From positions 1,922,001 to 1,986,000 of the forward strand of contig NZ_LR594671.1 in assembly GCF_901827185.1 (NCBI RefSeq): DNA of 64,000 nucleotides. Reading direction: 5' to 3'. The position numbers and the translations under genes were made by a program. Origin of the DNA: Variovorax sp. PBL-E5 (GTDB lineage: Bacteria > Pseudomonadota > Gammaproteobacteria > Burkholderiales > Burkholderiaceae_C). Shown here piece by piece: positions 24,975 to 33,793 of the stretch (the stretch's first letter is position 1; every line of letters starts with the position of its first letter). The notes under the pieces were generated by a model. That model was not told where the DNA came from. It did not search any database and saw only the letters and a program-made list of their open reading frames with translations.

Positions 24975-25382
24975 TCAGAGGTCTTCGATCACCAGGGTCC
25001 GATAGCGCTGCGCGATCGAGTAGGGCGCCTTGCGCACCGCCTCCATCAGCCGAACGGCCGCGGCCGCGTCCTTGGTCTTGACGAGCAGGGCCGTATGGCC
25101 TTCCCGCGCGAGCTTGGTGTAGGCACGGACCGTGGCGCCATCGGTGCCGGCCGAGGGCAGGAGCGCATCCGCATCCTTGACCGTCGGTGCGATCTCCGCG
25201 AGCACGGTCGCGGGCGGAATCAGGTAGACCTCATCGCCGGCGAAGCCGCAGCTGTCGATCAGTGCATGGCCCACGCGATTCGCATCCTCCGCATTCGGAA
25301 ACATGACCAGCGAATGGCCGGTGGGATAGAAGGCGCCACCGATGGCGGCCGTCATATGGGCATCGAGCGTGAAGTGCTTCAT
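24975..25382 (-). CDS. Conserved hypothetical protein
   Basis: A 135-residue soluble protein with no signal peptide and no recognised family. It has a strong GGAGGAG site directly before the ATG. Its composition is that of a compact alpha/beta domain: strands HSLVMFPN, EVYLIPPATV and HTALLVKT alternate with helices rich in Ala and Asp/Glu. The upstream open frame of 36 residues lacks a good site and is not included. The gene converges with ybaL, five bases apart at the stops. Confidence 0.72.
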   Translation of the reverse strand: MKHFTLDAHMTAAIGGAFYPTGHSLVMFPNAEDANRVGHALIDSCGFAGDEVYLIPPATVLAEIAPTVKDADALLPSAGTDGATVRAYTKLAREGHTALLVKTKDAAAAVRLMEAVRKAPYSIAQRYRTLVIEDL

Positions 25383-25621
25383 GGCTCCTCCTGGGTGGGT
25401 GAGTTGGAAGGATGACTTCAGCTTAGGCGCTGCTTCTTTGACTTCATGTAGGAAAAGCTTGGAAGCTGCGAATTGCGCAGAATTCGACAATTGATCACAT
25501 ACAAGCGCCGCCTGCTCGAATTCCCCGGCCGCATTCGAGCGAACTGTGAAATTGTGCGTAGGCGTTGTCGATGGGGTTGAATAGGATCGTATTACCCAAT
25601 CGATGAAGCCCTCCTAAACTC

Positions 25622-25840
25622 ATGTCGCAATTGCGAAATATCGCGCTCACTGTCCACGAACTCGAAGAAGGCGAGTTCTATTGGGTATTGCTGGAAGCGA
25701 CCGACTACGTCATGGAGGAAGCGCTTCCCTATTTGCCGCTGGACTCCGCGAGCGATCCGCAGGCGACCTATGCCAATGCCTTGGTGGCGGGCCTGGCCGC
25801 GATTCGAAGGATGTACGGCAAGGACGGGCCGCGCGACTGA
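25622..25840 (+). CDS. Small conserved hypothetical protein
   Basis: A 72-residue acidic protein (MSQLRNIALTVHELEEGEFYW at the start). It has a short strand region, then helices around DYVMEEALPYL and YANALVAGLAAIRRMY. No family is recognised. The codon pattern resembles neighbouring genes and CCTCCT-like bases precede the ATG on the wrong strand only, so the ribosome site is weak. It converges with xylB. Probably real, on grounds of protein-like composition. Confidence 0.62.
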   Translation: MSQLRNIALTVHELEEGEFYWVLLEATDYVMEEALPYLPLDSASDPQATYANALVAGLAAIRRMYGKDGPRD

Positions 25841-25857
25841 CGCGCCGCGGCCCTCGC

Positions 25858-27324
25858 TCAGGATCCGTCGGCCGCGAAAGCGCCGCGCAGGGTGCCGTAC
25901 AAGGCCTTGAAGCGCGCATGCCGCGCCGCATGGATGGCCGCCTGCGTGCGCTCCGGCGCGAAGCGCTGGCGAACCGCCGGCCGCCGGCAGACCTCGGCTT
26001 CGATGCCGCCGTCCGCCAGCCATGCGAGACGTGCGGCACCCAACGCGCCACCGGCCTCCGCGCCTTCGCAGCGGGTCAACGGCACGTCGAGGATGTCGGC
26101 AAGAAGCTGTGACCACCATGCGCTGCGCGCGCCGCCGCCGACGAGGATCAGATCGCCCGTTGGCCGCGCCAGCGTGTCGAGCCCGTCGCGCAGGCCGAAG
26201 CTCACGCCCTCGGCCACCGCGTAGGCGATCTCGGCCGGACCGTGCGCATGCGTGAGACCGAACAGCACGCCCTCGGCATCCGCATCGTTGTGCGGCGACC
26301 GTTCGCCGGACAGATAGGGCAGGAACAGCGGCGCGCGGCGGCGCGCCCCGGCGTCGAGCGTGGCGGCCGCTGCGAGCAGCGCGGGCTCGTTGCCGAGGCC
26401 GAAGCTGCGCGCCGCCCAGCTCACGGCGCTCGAGGCCGACAGCATCACGGACATCTGATGCCAGCGCCCGGGCAGCGCATGGCAGAAGGCATGCACCGCG
26501 CGCGCCGGGTCGGGCGCGAAGTGTTCGCCACAAACGAAGATCACGCCCGAGGTGCCGAGCGACACGAAGCCTTCGCCCGCAGCCACGAGCCCCATGCCGA
26601 CCGCGCTCGCAGCGTTGTCGCCGCCGCCGCCCGCGATCGGGATCCCGGCCGCGAGGCCCCAGCGCTGCGCCAGATCGGGCTTCAGCCGGCCGGCGACCGC
26701 GCTGCCCTCGACCAGGCGCGGCATGTGGCTGCGATCGAGCCCGCAGGCCGCGAGCAGCTCGTCGGACCAGTCGCGCGCCGCGACATCCAGCCACAGCGTG
26801 CCCGAGGCGTCCGACATGTCGCTGGCGCGCTCGCCGCTCAGCATGAAGCGCAGCCAGTCCTTGGGCAGCAACACGCAGGCTGTGCGCGCGAACAGGGCGG
26901 GCTCGTGCTCGCGCATCCAGAGCAGCTTGGGCGCGGTGAAGCCGGGCATTGCGAGATTGCCGGCGATGGCGGTGAGCGCCGGTACGCGCGCCGTCAGCGC
27001 TGCGCACTGCGCGGCGCTGCGGCCATCGTTCCAGAGGATGGCGGGGCGCAGCACCTGGCCCGCCGCGTCGAGTGCGACGGCGCCATGCATCTGCCCGGAG
27101 AGGCCGATCGCGCGCACCTGCGCGAGCTCGGCGGCATGCGTGCTGCGCAGCGCCGCCATCACCGTCTCGAGCGCGTCCCACCACTGCGAGGGCGCCTGCT
27201 CGGACCACAGCGGCGCCGGCCGATCGACCGTCAGCGCCGCCCGCGCCAGCGCGACGATGCGATGGTCATCGCCCAGCAGCAGCGCCTTCAGCTCCGAGGT
27301 GCCGAGATCGAGTCCGAGGTACAA
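25858..27324 (-). CDS. xylB: Xylulokinase
   Basis: A 488-residue FGGY kinase that phosphorylates D-xylulose. The phosphate-binding start YLGLDLGTSELKALLL, the substrate loop GLSGQMHGAVALD with LWNDGR, the GGGGDNAASAVGMG segment with the catalytic Asp, and the GGGARSAWWSQLLADIL block are typical of XylB. The start is taken as a TTG at 27324, six bases after GGAAG, which places YLGLDLGTS at residue 2 exactly as in E. coli XylB; the longer frame reads through repeat sequence. It is the last gene of the polyol operon and channels the D-xylulose made by the dehydrogenases into the pentose phosphate pathway. Confidence 0.93.
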   Translation of the reverse strand: MYLGLDLGTSELKALLLGDDHRIVALARAALTVDRPAPLWSEQAPSQWWDALETVMAALRSTHAAELAQVRAIGLSGQMHGAVALDAAGQVLRPAILWNDGRSAAQCAALTARVPALTAIAGNLAMPGFTAPKLLWMREHEPALFARTACVLLPKDWLRFMLSGERASDMSDASGTLWLDVAARDWSDELLAACGLDRSHMPRLVEGSAVAGRLKPDLAQRWGLAAGIPIAGGGGDNAASAVGMGLVAAGEGFVSLGTSGVIFVCGEHFAPDPARAVHAFCHALPGRWHQMSVMLSASSAVSWAARSFGLGNEPALLAAAATLDAGARRRAPLFLPYLSGERSPHNDADAEGVLFGLTHAHGPAEIAYAVAEGVSFGLRDGLDTLARPTGDLILVGGGARSAWWSQLLADILDVPLTRCEGAEAGGALGAARLAWLADGGIEAEVCRRPAVRQRFAPERTQAAIHAARHARFKALYGTLRGAFAADGS

Positions 27325-27370
27325 GGGGCACTTCCTTTCACGTGACGTGGTTCCCTGTCGCATTCGCCAG

Positions 27371-27460
27371 GAACACCGCGGAACCGGCTTTGCCGGGCCG
27401 CTGGTGTTGCCCCCGGCGAGGGGGGTGGCGAAGCGACACGAAGTGCGCGCAGCCTGGGGG
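27371..27460 (+). repeat. Dispersed intergenic repeat, copy 2
   Basis: The element between the AraC-family gene and xylB reads, in order, ACCGCGGAACCGGCT, GCCGGGCCGC, CCCCCGG-C-GAGGGGGG, AGCGACACGAAGTGCGCGC and a final CTGGGGG, and ends five bases before the AraC stop codon. It shares long exact blocks with copies 3 and 4 in the same operon. Because operon transcription runs on the minus strand, the element is read here as its complement. Confidence 0.75.
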
Positions 27461-27465
27461 TGTGC

Positions 27466-28404
27466 TCATACTCCGCCGCCAAAGCGGCTGTCGCTTTGCC
27501 TGCGGAATTCCGTCGGCGTCATGCCCTTGATCTCGAGGAAGCGGCGATTGAAATTGGCGACATTGTTGAAGCCGACCTGATAGCAGATGTCGGTCACGTA
27601 GTGGTCGGTCTGCATCAGCAGATGGCAAGCGCTGTTGATGCGCACGCGGTTCACGAAGTCGGTGAAGCTGTTGCCGGTGGAGCGCTTGAAGAAACGGCTG
27701 AAGCGGCTTTCGCTCATGCCGAGTTCGAGCGCGATGTCGGCCATGGCGATGGGCTCGGCCAGGTTGGCGGTGATGCGGTTGACGATGGCGTTGATCTGCT
27801 CGACCTCGACGTCGCCTTCGACGCCCTGCATCTGCACATTGGACAGCAGCCGGTAGTCGGTGCATTGCGCGAGGTCGGCCAGGTACTCGCAGAACAGCGC
27901 GAGACGGCGCAGCCCGCGCGCGGCCTTCACCGCATGCCAGTGCGCCAGCGCGCGCTCGGCGAGGCCGAAGAACTCGATGCCGTGGCGCGCGCGTTCGAGC
28001 AGCTGCAGCGCCTCGCGCAGCTCGGGGATCTCGGCGGCGGCGCGCTCGATCGGCTCGTGCCGGAACTGGATCACCCGGTCGCGGCCGGCCACGCCGCTGG
28101 CGGGCGCGTCGAGCGAGATCCAGTTGTGCGGCAGGCGCGGCCCGCACAGCACCAGATGGCCGGGCTGGAAGGGCCCGATCCAGTCGCCGACGAAGGCCTT
28201 GCCGGAGGTCTCGGTGATCAGGTGCAGCTCGTACTCCTCGTGGAAGTGCCAGCGCACCAGGGGACTCGGGAAGCCGTGCGCCAGGCAGCGCACCAGCCCG
28301 GTTTCCTCGGGCGCCTCGTAGCCGAGCGAGGGCGAGCGCGTGATGTCGCGCTCGAGCTCGGGCTCCCGGTGGCGGGGCAGGTGTCGTTGACGCGCCGATG
28401 TCAT
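27466..28404 (-). CDS. AraC-family transcriptional regulator of polyol utilisation
   Basis: A 312-residue regulator. The N-terminal half is a cupin-like sensor (PLVRWHFHEEYELHLITETSG and GHLVLCGPRLPHNW); the C-terminal 100 residues are a double helix-turn-helix AraC domain (ADIALELGMSESRFSRFFKR and the second segment ICYQVGFNNVANFNRRFLEIKGMTP). It lies inside the operon between the sorbitol-type dehydrogenase and xylB on the same strand, so it is likely autoregulated with the operon it controls. Effector presumably a sugar alcohol; this is inference. Confidence 0.92.
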   Translation of the reverse strand: MTSARQRHLPRHREPELERDITRSPSLGYEAPEETGLVRCLAHGFPSPLVRWHFHEEYELHLITETSGKAFVGDWIGPFQPGHLVLCGPRLPHNWISLDAPASGVAGRDRVIQFRHEPIERAAAEIPELREALQLLERARHGIEFFGLAERALAHWHAVKAARGLRRLALFCEYLADLAQCTDYRLLSNVQMQGVEGDVEVEQINAIVNRITANLAEPIAMADIALELGMSESRFSRFFKRSTGNSFTDFVNRVRINSACHLLMQTDHYVTDICYQVGFNNVANFNRRFLEIKGMTPTEFRRQSDSRFGGGV

Positions 28405-28424
28405 GGAACGATCTCTCGCAAGCT

Positions 28425-29213
28425 TCAGCTCATGACGTTACCACCGTCGACATTCAGCGTTTGCGCGGTGATGTAGCAGGCCTCGTCGCTGGCCAGGAAA
28501 ACGGCGGCGCCGGCGATGTCGGCCGGCGCGCCCATGCGGCCCAGCGGCACCGCGAGCCCGACCTGGCGCTTCTTCTCGCCGGCCTGCAGCCCTTCGTACT
28601 TCGCGAACAGCGCATCGACGTGGCCCCACATCGGCGTGTCGACCACGCCGGGCGAGATGGCGTTGACGCGGATGCCATGCGGCGCCATGGCGAGCGCCGC
28701 ACTCTGCGTGTAGCTGATCACGGCCGCCTTGGTGGCGCAATAGTGCGACACCAGCGCCTCGCCGCGCCGGCCTGCCTGCGAGGCCATGTTGATCACCGAG
28801 GCGCCGGCGGTGCCGGCATCGACCATGTGCTGCAGCACGCGCTGCATGACGAAGAACAGGCCCTTCACGTTGACCGCGAACAGCCGGTCGAAGGAGGCCT
28901 CGTCGCTTTCCAGAAGCGGCGCCATGTCGAACACGGCGGCGTTGTTGACCAGCGTGTGGATCGGCCCGTGCACCGCCTGCGCGGCATCGAGCATGCGCGC
29001 GACCGAGGGCGTGTCGGTGACATCGACGGGCAGGTACGCCAGCCGGTTCGGATGCATTTGCTGAAGCAGGGCCACGCCGTCGGAAGGCGTCGCCGCACGG
29101 TCGACCAGCGTGCAGCGCGCACCCTCGGCGACGCAGGCCTCGGCGATCGCCAGGCCGATGCCGCCGCCCGCGCCCGTCACCAGCACGTGGCGTTGCGGCA
29201 AGCGGTTCGTCAT
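28425..29213 (-). CDS. Short-chain polyol dehydrogenase (sorbitol/L-iditol dehydrogenase type)
   Basis: A 262-residue SDR. The cofactor motif TGAGGGIG (13-20), LVDRAA after the second strand (an Asp favouring NAD), NNAAVFD, the Ser/Tyr/Lys catalytic set in NMASQAGRRGEALVSHYCATKAAV (read in two halves), and ISPGVVDTPMW are seen. The last motif and the GHVDALFAKYEG segment resemble SmoS-type D-sorbitol dehydrogenases, which make fructose from sorbitol or tagatose from galactitol. Its ATG overlaps the stop of the mannitol-dehydrogenase gene. Exact polyol not decided by sequence. Confidence 0.9.
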   Translation of the reverse strand: MTNRLPQRHVLVTGAGGGIGLAIAEACVAEGARCTLVDRAATPSDGVALLQQMHPNRLAYLPVDVTDTPSVARMLDAAQAVHGPIHTLVNNAAVFDMAPLLESDEASFDRLFAVNVKGLFFVMQRVLQHMVDAGTAGASVINMASQAGRRGEALVSHYCATKAAVISYTQSAALAMAPHGIRVNAISPGVVDTPMWGHVDALFAKYEGLQAGEKKRQVGLAVPLGRMGAPADIAGAAVFLASDEACYITAQTLNVDGGNVMS

Positions 29214-30631
29214 GTCCGTGCTCCTTCGTCGATGAATTGCTGCACACGCATGCCGGCGCGGCGCACGGCATCGACCAGCCGCGCATCGCCGGCCACCTCG
29301 CCCCACAGCCCAGCGTCCGCGCACAGCGCCGCGACCGGATCGGCGGCGCCGCAGATCGCGTGCGCCACGTTCTCGTCCATGCCCTGGTCCTGGTAGACGT
29401 AGGGCAGGGTGCCGTGATGCCAGCGCTGCAGGAAGGCGAGGAACAGCGCCGGCAGCAGCGCCACGCTGTCGATGCCTTCGCCGCGCGCGAGGCGCTCGCG
29501 CACCGTCGGCGCGATGAAGCCGGGGATCTTGGAGAAGCCATCCATCGCCACGCGCTGGTTGGTGTCGCGGATGGCGGGATTGCCGAAGCGTTCGAGCACG
29601 ACGTCGCGGTACGAGGGCAGGTCGACCGGGCTCGGGTCGCCGGGCGTGTTCAGGCAGGGGATGACATCGTCGGTCACGTAGTCGTAGGCCATGCGCCGGA
29701 TCGGCGCGCGCTGCGTGCCTTCGTGGATGTACGCCAGCCCGATCAGCGTGCCGGCCCAGGCGATGCAGCTGTGGCTGGCATTGAGGATGCGGATCTTGGC
29801 TTCCTCGTAGGGCGAGACCGACTCGACCAGCTGCACGCCGACGCGTCCCCAGTCGGGCCGGCCATTGGCGAAGTCGTCCTCGATCACCCACTGGATGAAG
29901 CTCTCGCTGGTGACCGGCACGGCATCGTCCCAGCCGGTGGCATCGCGCACGCGCTGGAGCAGTTCGGGCGGCGGCCGCGGCGTGATGCGGTCGACCATCG
30001 CGTTCGGGCTGGTGGTCTGCGCGCGCACCCAGTCGGCCAGCGCGGTCTCGCCGGCATGGCCGATGAATTCGAGCAGGCCTTTGCGGAAGCGATCGCCGTT
30101 GTGGCGCAGGTTGTCGCAGTTGAGCAGCGTCACCGGCTGCGCATGGGCCGCGCGCCGCGCGCGCAGGATCGCGCAGACCGCGCCGTAGATCGTGCTGCCC
30201 GCCTCGCCGCGGCGCGCGCGCGCGATGTCGGCGGCCAGTTCGGCGGACGACAGGTCGAGGTCATCCTTCGGATCGAGGTAGTAGCCGGCCTCGGTCGCGG
30301 TGAACGAGATCACGCGCGTGCGCGGATCGGCCCCGTGCGCGATCACCGCGGCCAGTGCCGGATCGAAGGGCAGCACCTCGCGGATCGCATCGATGCGCTG
30401 GTAGCGGTATTCGCCGGCGGGCGAGACGGTCTCCAGCGTGTAGCGTCCGCCCTGCGCGCGCAGCGCGGACTCGACCTCGGACATGTCGGGCCGCAGGTTG
30501 GCGCCCACCAGCGACCAGCGCGTGTCGCCGGCGTCGATCAGCTGCTGCAGGTACACCGCCTGGTGCGCGCGATGGAAGGAGCCGAGGCCGAGGTGCAGCA
30601 CCACGAACTCGGAAGAAACAGGCTGGGTCAT
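29210..30631 (-). CDS. mtlK: Mannitol dehydrogenase family oxidoreductase (D-mannitol/D-arabinitol type)
   Basis: A 473-residue long-chain polyol dehydrogenase. GLGSFHRAHQAVY at the N-terminus is the cofactor-binding segment of this family. The catalytic signature K-x5-N-x2-H appears as KIRILNASHS, and the segments DRITPRP and SFIQWVIEDDF are typical of D-mannitol 2-dehydrogenase and D-arabinitol 4-dehydrogenase. It would oxidise mannitol to fructose or arabinitol to xylulose with NAD+. Neighbouring xylB makes arabinitol a credible substrate. It overlaps the SDR gene by four bases. Confidence 0.9.
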   Translation of the reverse strand: MTQPVSSEFVVLHLGLGSFHRAHQAVYLQQLIDAGDTRWSLVGANLRPDMSEVESALRAQGGRYTLETVSPAGEYRYQRIDAIREVLPFDPALAAVIAHGADPRTRVISFTATEAGYYLDPKDDLDLSSAELAADIARARRGEAGSTIYGAVCAILRARRAAHAQPVTLLNCDNLRHNGDRFRKGLLEFIGHAGETALADWVRAQTTSPNAMVDRITPRPPPELLQRVRDATGWDDAVPVTSESFIQWVIEDDFANGRPDWGRVGVQLVESVSPYEEAKIRILNASHSCIAWAGTLIGLAYIHEGTQRAPIRRMAYDYVTDDVIPCLNTPGDPSPVDLPSYRDVVLERFGNPAIRDTNQRVAMDGFSKIPGFIAPTVRERLARGEGIDSVALLPALFLAFLQRWHHGTLPYVYQDQGMDENVAHAICGAADPVAALCADAGLWGEVAGDARLVDAVRRAGMRVQQFIDEGART

Positions 30632-30698
30632 GGCAATTGCTCCACCGTCTCATGGCTTCGCCCGCAACGTCCGACACAGCAATGGCCGCATGCCAGAA

Positions 30699-30786
30699 AT
30701 ACCGCGGAACCGGCTCGGCCGGATCGCTGGTATTGCCCCCGGCAGGGGGTTGGCGTAGCGACACGAAGTGCGCGCAGACTGGGGGC
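30699..30786 (+). repeat. Dispersed intergenic repeat, copy 3
   Basis: This copy between the ATPase gene and mtlK reads ATACCGCGGAACCGGCT, GCCGGATCGC, CCCCCGGCAGGGGG, TTGGCGTAGCGACACGAAG, TGCGCGCAGACTGGGGG. From CCCCCGG onward it matches copy 4 almost base for base. It ends six bases before the ATPase stop codon, the same relation that copies 2 and 4 have to their adjacent stop codons. Confidence 0.78.
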
Positions 30787-30791
30787 GAGCT

Positions 30792-31823
<1,032 letters not shown>

Positions 31824-31884
31824 CACGATCTCCTGGGTGATCCCGTGCTGCGCACGAGAGCGTTGCAATTGAATTCAGTCGGGA

Positions 31885-31973
31885 GCGGCCGCGGAGCCGG
31901 CTTTGCCGGGCCGCAGGCCGCGCCCCCGGCAGGGGGTTGGCGTAGCGACACGAAGTGCGCGAAGACTGGGGGC
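31885..31973 (+). repeat. Dispersed intergenic repeat, copy 4
   Basis: Between the second permease gene and the ATPase gene. It reads GGCTTTGCCGGGCCGC, GCCCCCGGCAGGGGG, TTGGCGTAGCGACACGAAG, TGCGCGAAGACTGGGGG, ending four bases before the permease stop codon. The palindromic core CCCCCGGCAGGGGG can form a short hairpin in the mRNA. Not associated with any open frame. Confidence 0.78.
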
Positions 31974-31977
31974 GATC

Positions 31978-32799
31978 TCATTTCACGGCGCCGAAGGTGA
32001 GGCCTTGGACCAATTGCTTCTGGCTGAACCAGCCGAACACCACGATCGGCGCGATGGCCATCAGCGATGCGGCCGAGAGCTTGGCCCAGAACAGGCCTTC
32101 GGGGCTCGAGTACGAGGCGATCAGCGCGGCCAGCGTGCCGGCCTTGGCGGAAGTGAGGTTGAGCGCCCAGAAGGCTTCGTTCCAGCTCAGCACCAGGCAC
32201 AGCAGACCCGTCGATGCGAGGCCGCCGATCGACAGCGGCAGCACCACGTTCTTGAACTCGGTCCACAGGTTGGCACCGTCCATGCGCGCGGCCTCGAGGA
32301 TCTCGGGCGGTATGTCCTTGTAGCTCGTGTAGAGCATCCACACCATGATCGGCAGGTTGGACAGCGTGAAGACCACCACCAGCGCAGTGCGCGTGTCGAG
32401 CAGGCCGGCGGTCTGCGCGAGCACGTAGATCGGCACCAGCGCGCCGACGGCCGGCATCATCTTGGTCGACAGCATCCACATCAGGATGTCGCGCGTGCGC
32501 CGGGTGCGGAAGAAGGCCATCGAGTACGCGGCCGGCGCCGCGATGAGCAGGCCGAGGATGGTCGAGCCCACGCTGGTGATCAGCGAGTTCTTCGCATAGA
32601 GCAGGTAGTCGCTGCGCCGCTGCACTTCGGTGAAGTTCTCCAGCGTCAGCTCGAAGAAGAACAGCGGCGGCACGTGGATCGCCTGCAGCTCGGTCTTGAA
32701 CGAGGTCAGCACCAGCCAGCCGAGCGGAAAGAACAGCAGCAGCGTGACGGCCCAGGCGCCGACGGCGCGCAGCGTGGTGAGGAACATATTGGGTTGCAT
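31978..32799 (-). CDS. smoG: Polyol ABC transporter permease (MalG/SmoG type)
   Basis: A 273-residue inner-membrane permease with six predicted helices. The cytoplasmic EAA loop that docks the ATPase is present as EAARMDGANLWTEFKNVVLP. The N-terminal helix VTLLLFFPLGWLVLTSFKTE, followed by a periplasmic segment ending NSLITS, is typical of MalG-like subunits. It pairs with the permease encoded nine bases upstream. The ATG at 32799 is preceded by GAGGAAG-like bases. Confidence 0.94.
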   Translation of the reverse strand: MQPNMFLTTLRAVGAWAVTLLLFFPLGWLVLTSFKTELQAIHVPPLFFFELTLENFTEVQRRSDYLLYAKNSLITSVGSTILGLLIAAPAAYSMAFFRTRRTRDILMWMLSTKMMPAVGALVPIYVLAQTAGLLDTRTALVVVFTLSNLPIMVWMLYTSYKDIPPEILEAARMDGANLWTEFKNVVLPLSIGGLASTGLLCLVLSWNEAFWALNLTSAKAGTLAALIASYSSPEGLFWAKLSAASLMAIAPIVVFGWFSQKQLVQGLTFGAVK

Positions 32800-32808
32800 G
32801 GCGCTTCC

Positions 32809-33666
32809 TCAGTCCAGGTTCTTGCCGATGATTCGGATGAGAAATGCGGCCACGATGTTGGCCAGGATCACCGCGAACAGCGCGCCCGCCGAAGCCACGC
32901 CCACATCGAAATTCATCAGCGACTGCTTGAAGATCATGTAGGTGAGGTTGGTGCTCTCGTTGCCCGGACCGCCGTTGGTGGAGACGGCGATCTCGGCGAA
33001 CACCGAGAGCAGGAAGATCATCTCGATCATGATCACCACCGCCATCGGCCGGCCCAGGTGCGGCAGCGTGAGGTAGACGAAGCGCTGCGGCGCCGTGGCG
33101 CCGTCCATGCGCGCGGCCTCCATCTGCTCGCGGTCCAGCGACTGCAGCGAAGTGATGAAGATCAGGCAGGCGAAGGGCAGCCATTGCCACGCCACCATGA
33201 TGATCACCGAGAGCAGCGGGAACTCGGTCAGCCAGTCGACCGGCTGTGCGCCGAAGGTGCGCCAGAGATCCGCCAGCACGCCGTAGATCGGGTTCATCAT
33301 CATGTGCTTCCACAGCAGCGCATTCACCGTGGGCATGACGAAGAAGGGCGAGATCAGCAGCACCCGCACGATGCCGCGGCCCGGGAAGGGTTCGTTCACC
33401 AAGAGCGCCAGCAGCACGCCGAGCACCACGGTGATGACGATCACGCTGCCGATCAAGAGCAGCGTGTTCCACACCGCCGGCCAGAAATCCGGATCGGTGA
33501 TGAAGTAGCTGAAATTCTCCAGCCGCGAGAAAGTGTGCTCGCCCGGCTGCATCAGGTTGTAGTTGACGAACGAGAAGTAGATCGTCATCAGCAGCGGCAC
33601 GATCATCCAGAGGAAGAGCGTGACCACGGCTGGCGCCATGAGGGCGCGGGGCAGGAGTCGGTTCAT
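32809..33666 (-). CDS. smoF: Polyol ABC transporter permease (MalF/SmoF type)
   Basis: A 285-residue permease with six hydrophobic segments. The EAA loop reads EAARMDGATAPQRFVYLTLP. The N-terminus (LMAPAVVTLFLWMIVPLLMTIYFSF) and the F-x-W-x-x-x-x-N-T-L-x-x region (FWPAVWNTLLLIG) are standard for MalF-type subunits of sugar-alcohol importers. It lies downstream of the binding-protein gene across a 127-base hairpin-rich spacer. Confidence 0.94.
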   Translation of the reverse strand: MNRLLPRALMAPAVVTLFLWMIVPLLMTIYFSFVNYNLMQPGEHTFSRLENFSYFITDPDFWPAVWNTLLLIGSVIVITVVLGVLLALLVNEPFPGRGIVRVLLISPFFVMPTVNALLWKHMMMNPIYGVLADLWRTFGAQPVDWLTEFPLLSVIIMVAWQWLPFACLIFITSLQSLDREQMEAARMDGATAPQRFVYLTLPHLGRPMAVVIMIEMIFLLSVFAEIAVSTNGGPGNESTNLTYMIFKQSLMNFDVGVASAGALFAVILANIVAAFLIRIIGKNLD

Positions 33667-33690
33667 GGCGACGGCCTTTCAGGAGTTGCT

Positions 33691-33785
33691 CCTTCCCCCT
33701 CTGGGGGAAGGTCGGGATGGGGGCACGCTGCGTCCGCGGCGAGCGCTGCGTGCCCCCACCCCAGCCCTCCCCCAGCGGGGGAGGG
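33691..33785. promoter_or_regulatory. Triple hairpin between binding-protein and permease genes
   Basis: Three perfect stems lie in 95 bases: CCTTCCCCC/GGGGGAAGG (33691-33699 with 33703-33711), TGGGGGCACGC/GCGTGCCCCCA (33718-33728 with 33748-33758) and CCCTCCCCC/GGGGGAGGG (33765-33773 with 33777-33785). They fill the gap after the binding-protein stop. In many ABC operons such REP-type structures protect the upstream message from decay and attenuate read-through, giving more binding protein than permease. The structures are seen; the effect is inferred. Confidence 0.7.
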
Positions 33786-33793
33786 AGTCTGTG

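Noticed and set aside
23268..25415. 715-codon plus-strand frame overlapping the YbaL gene
   Set aside because: Out-of-frame shadow rich in Arg, Gly and Ala; the YbaL frame has clear transporter and RCK motifs.
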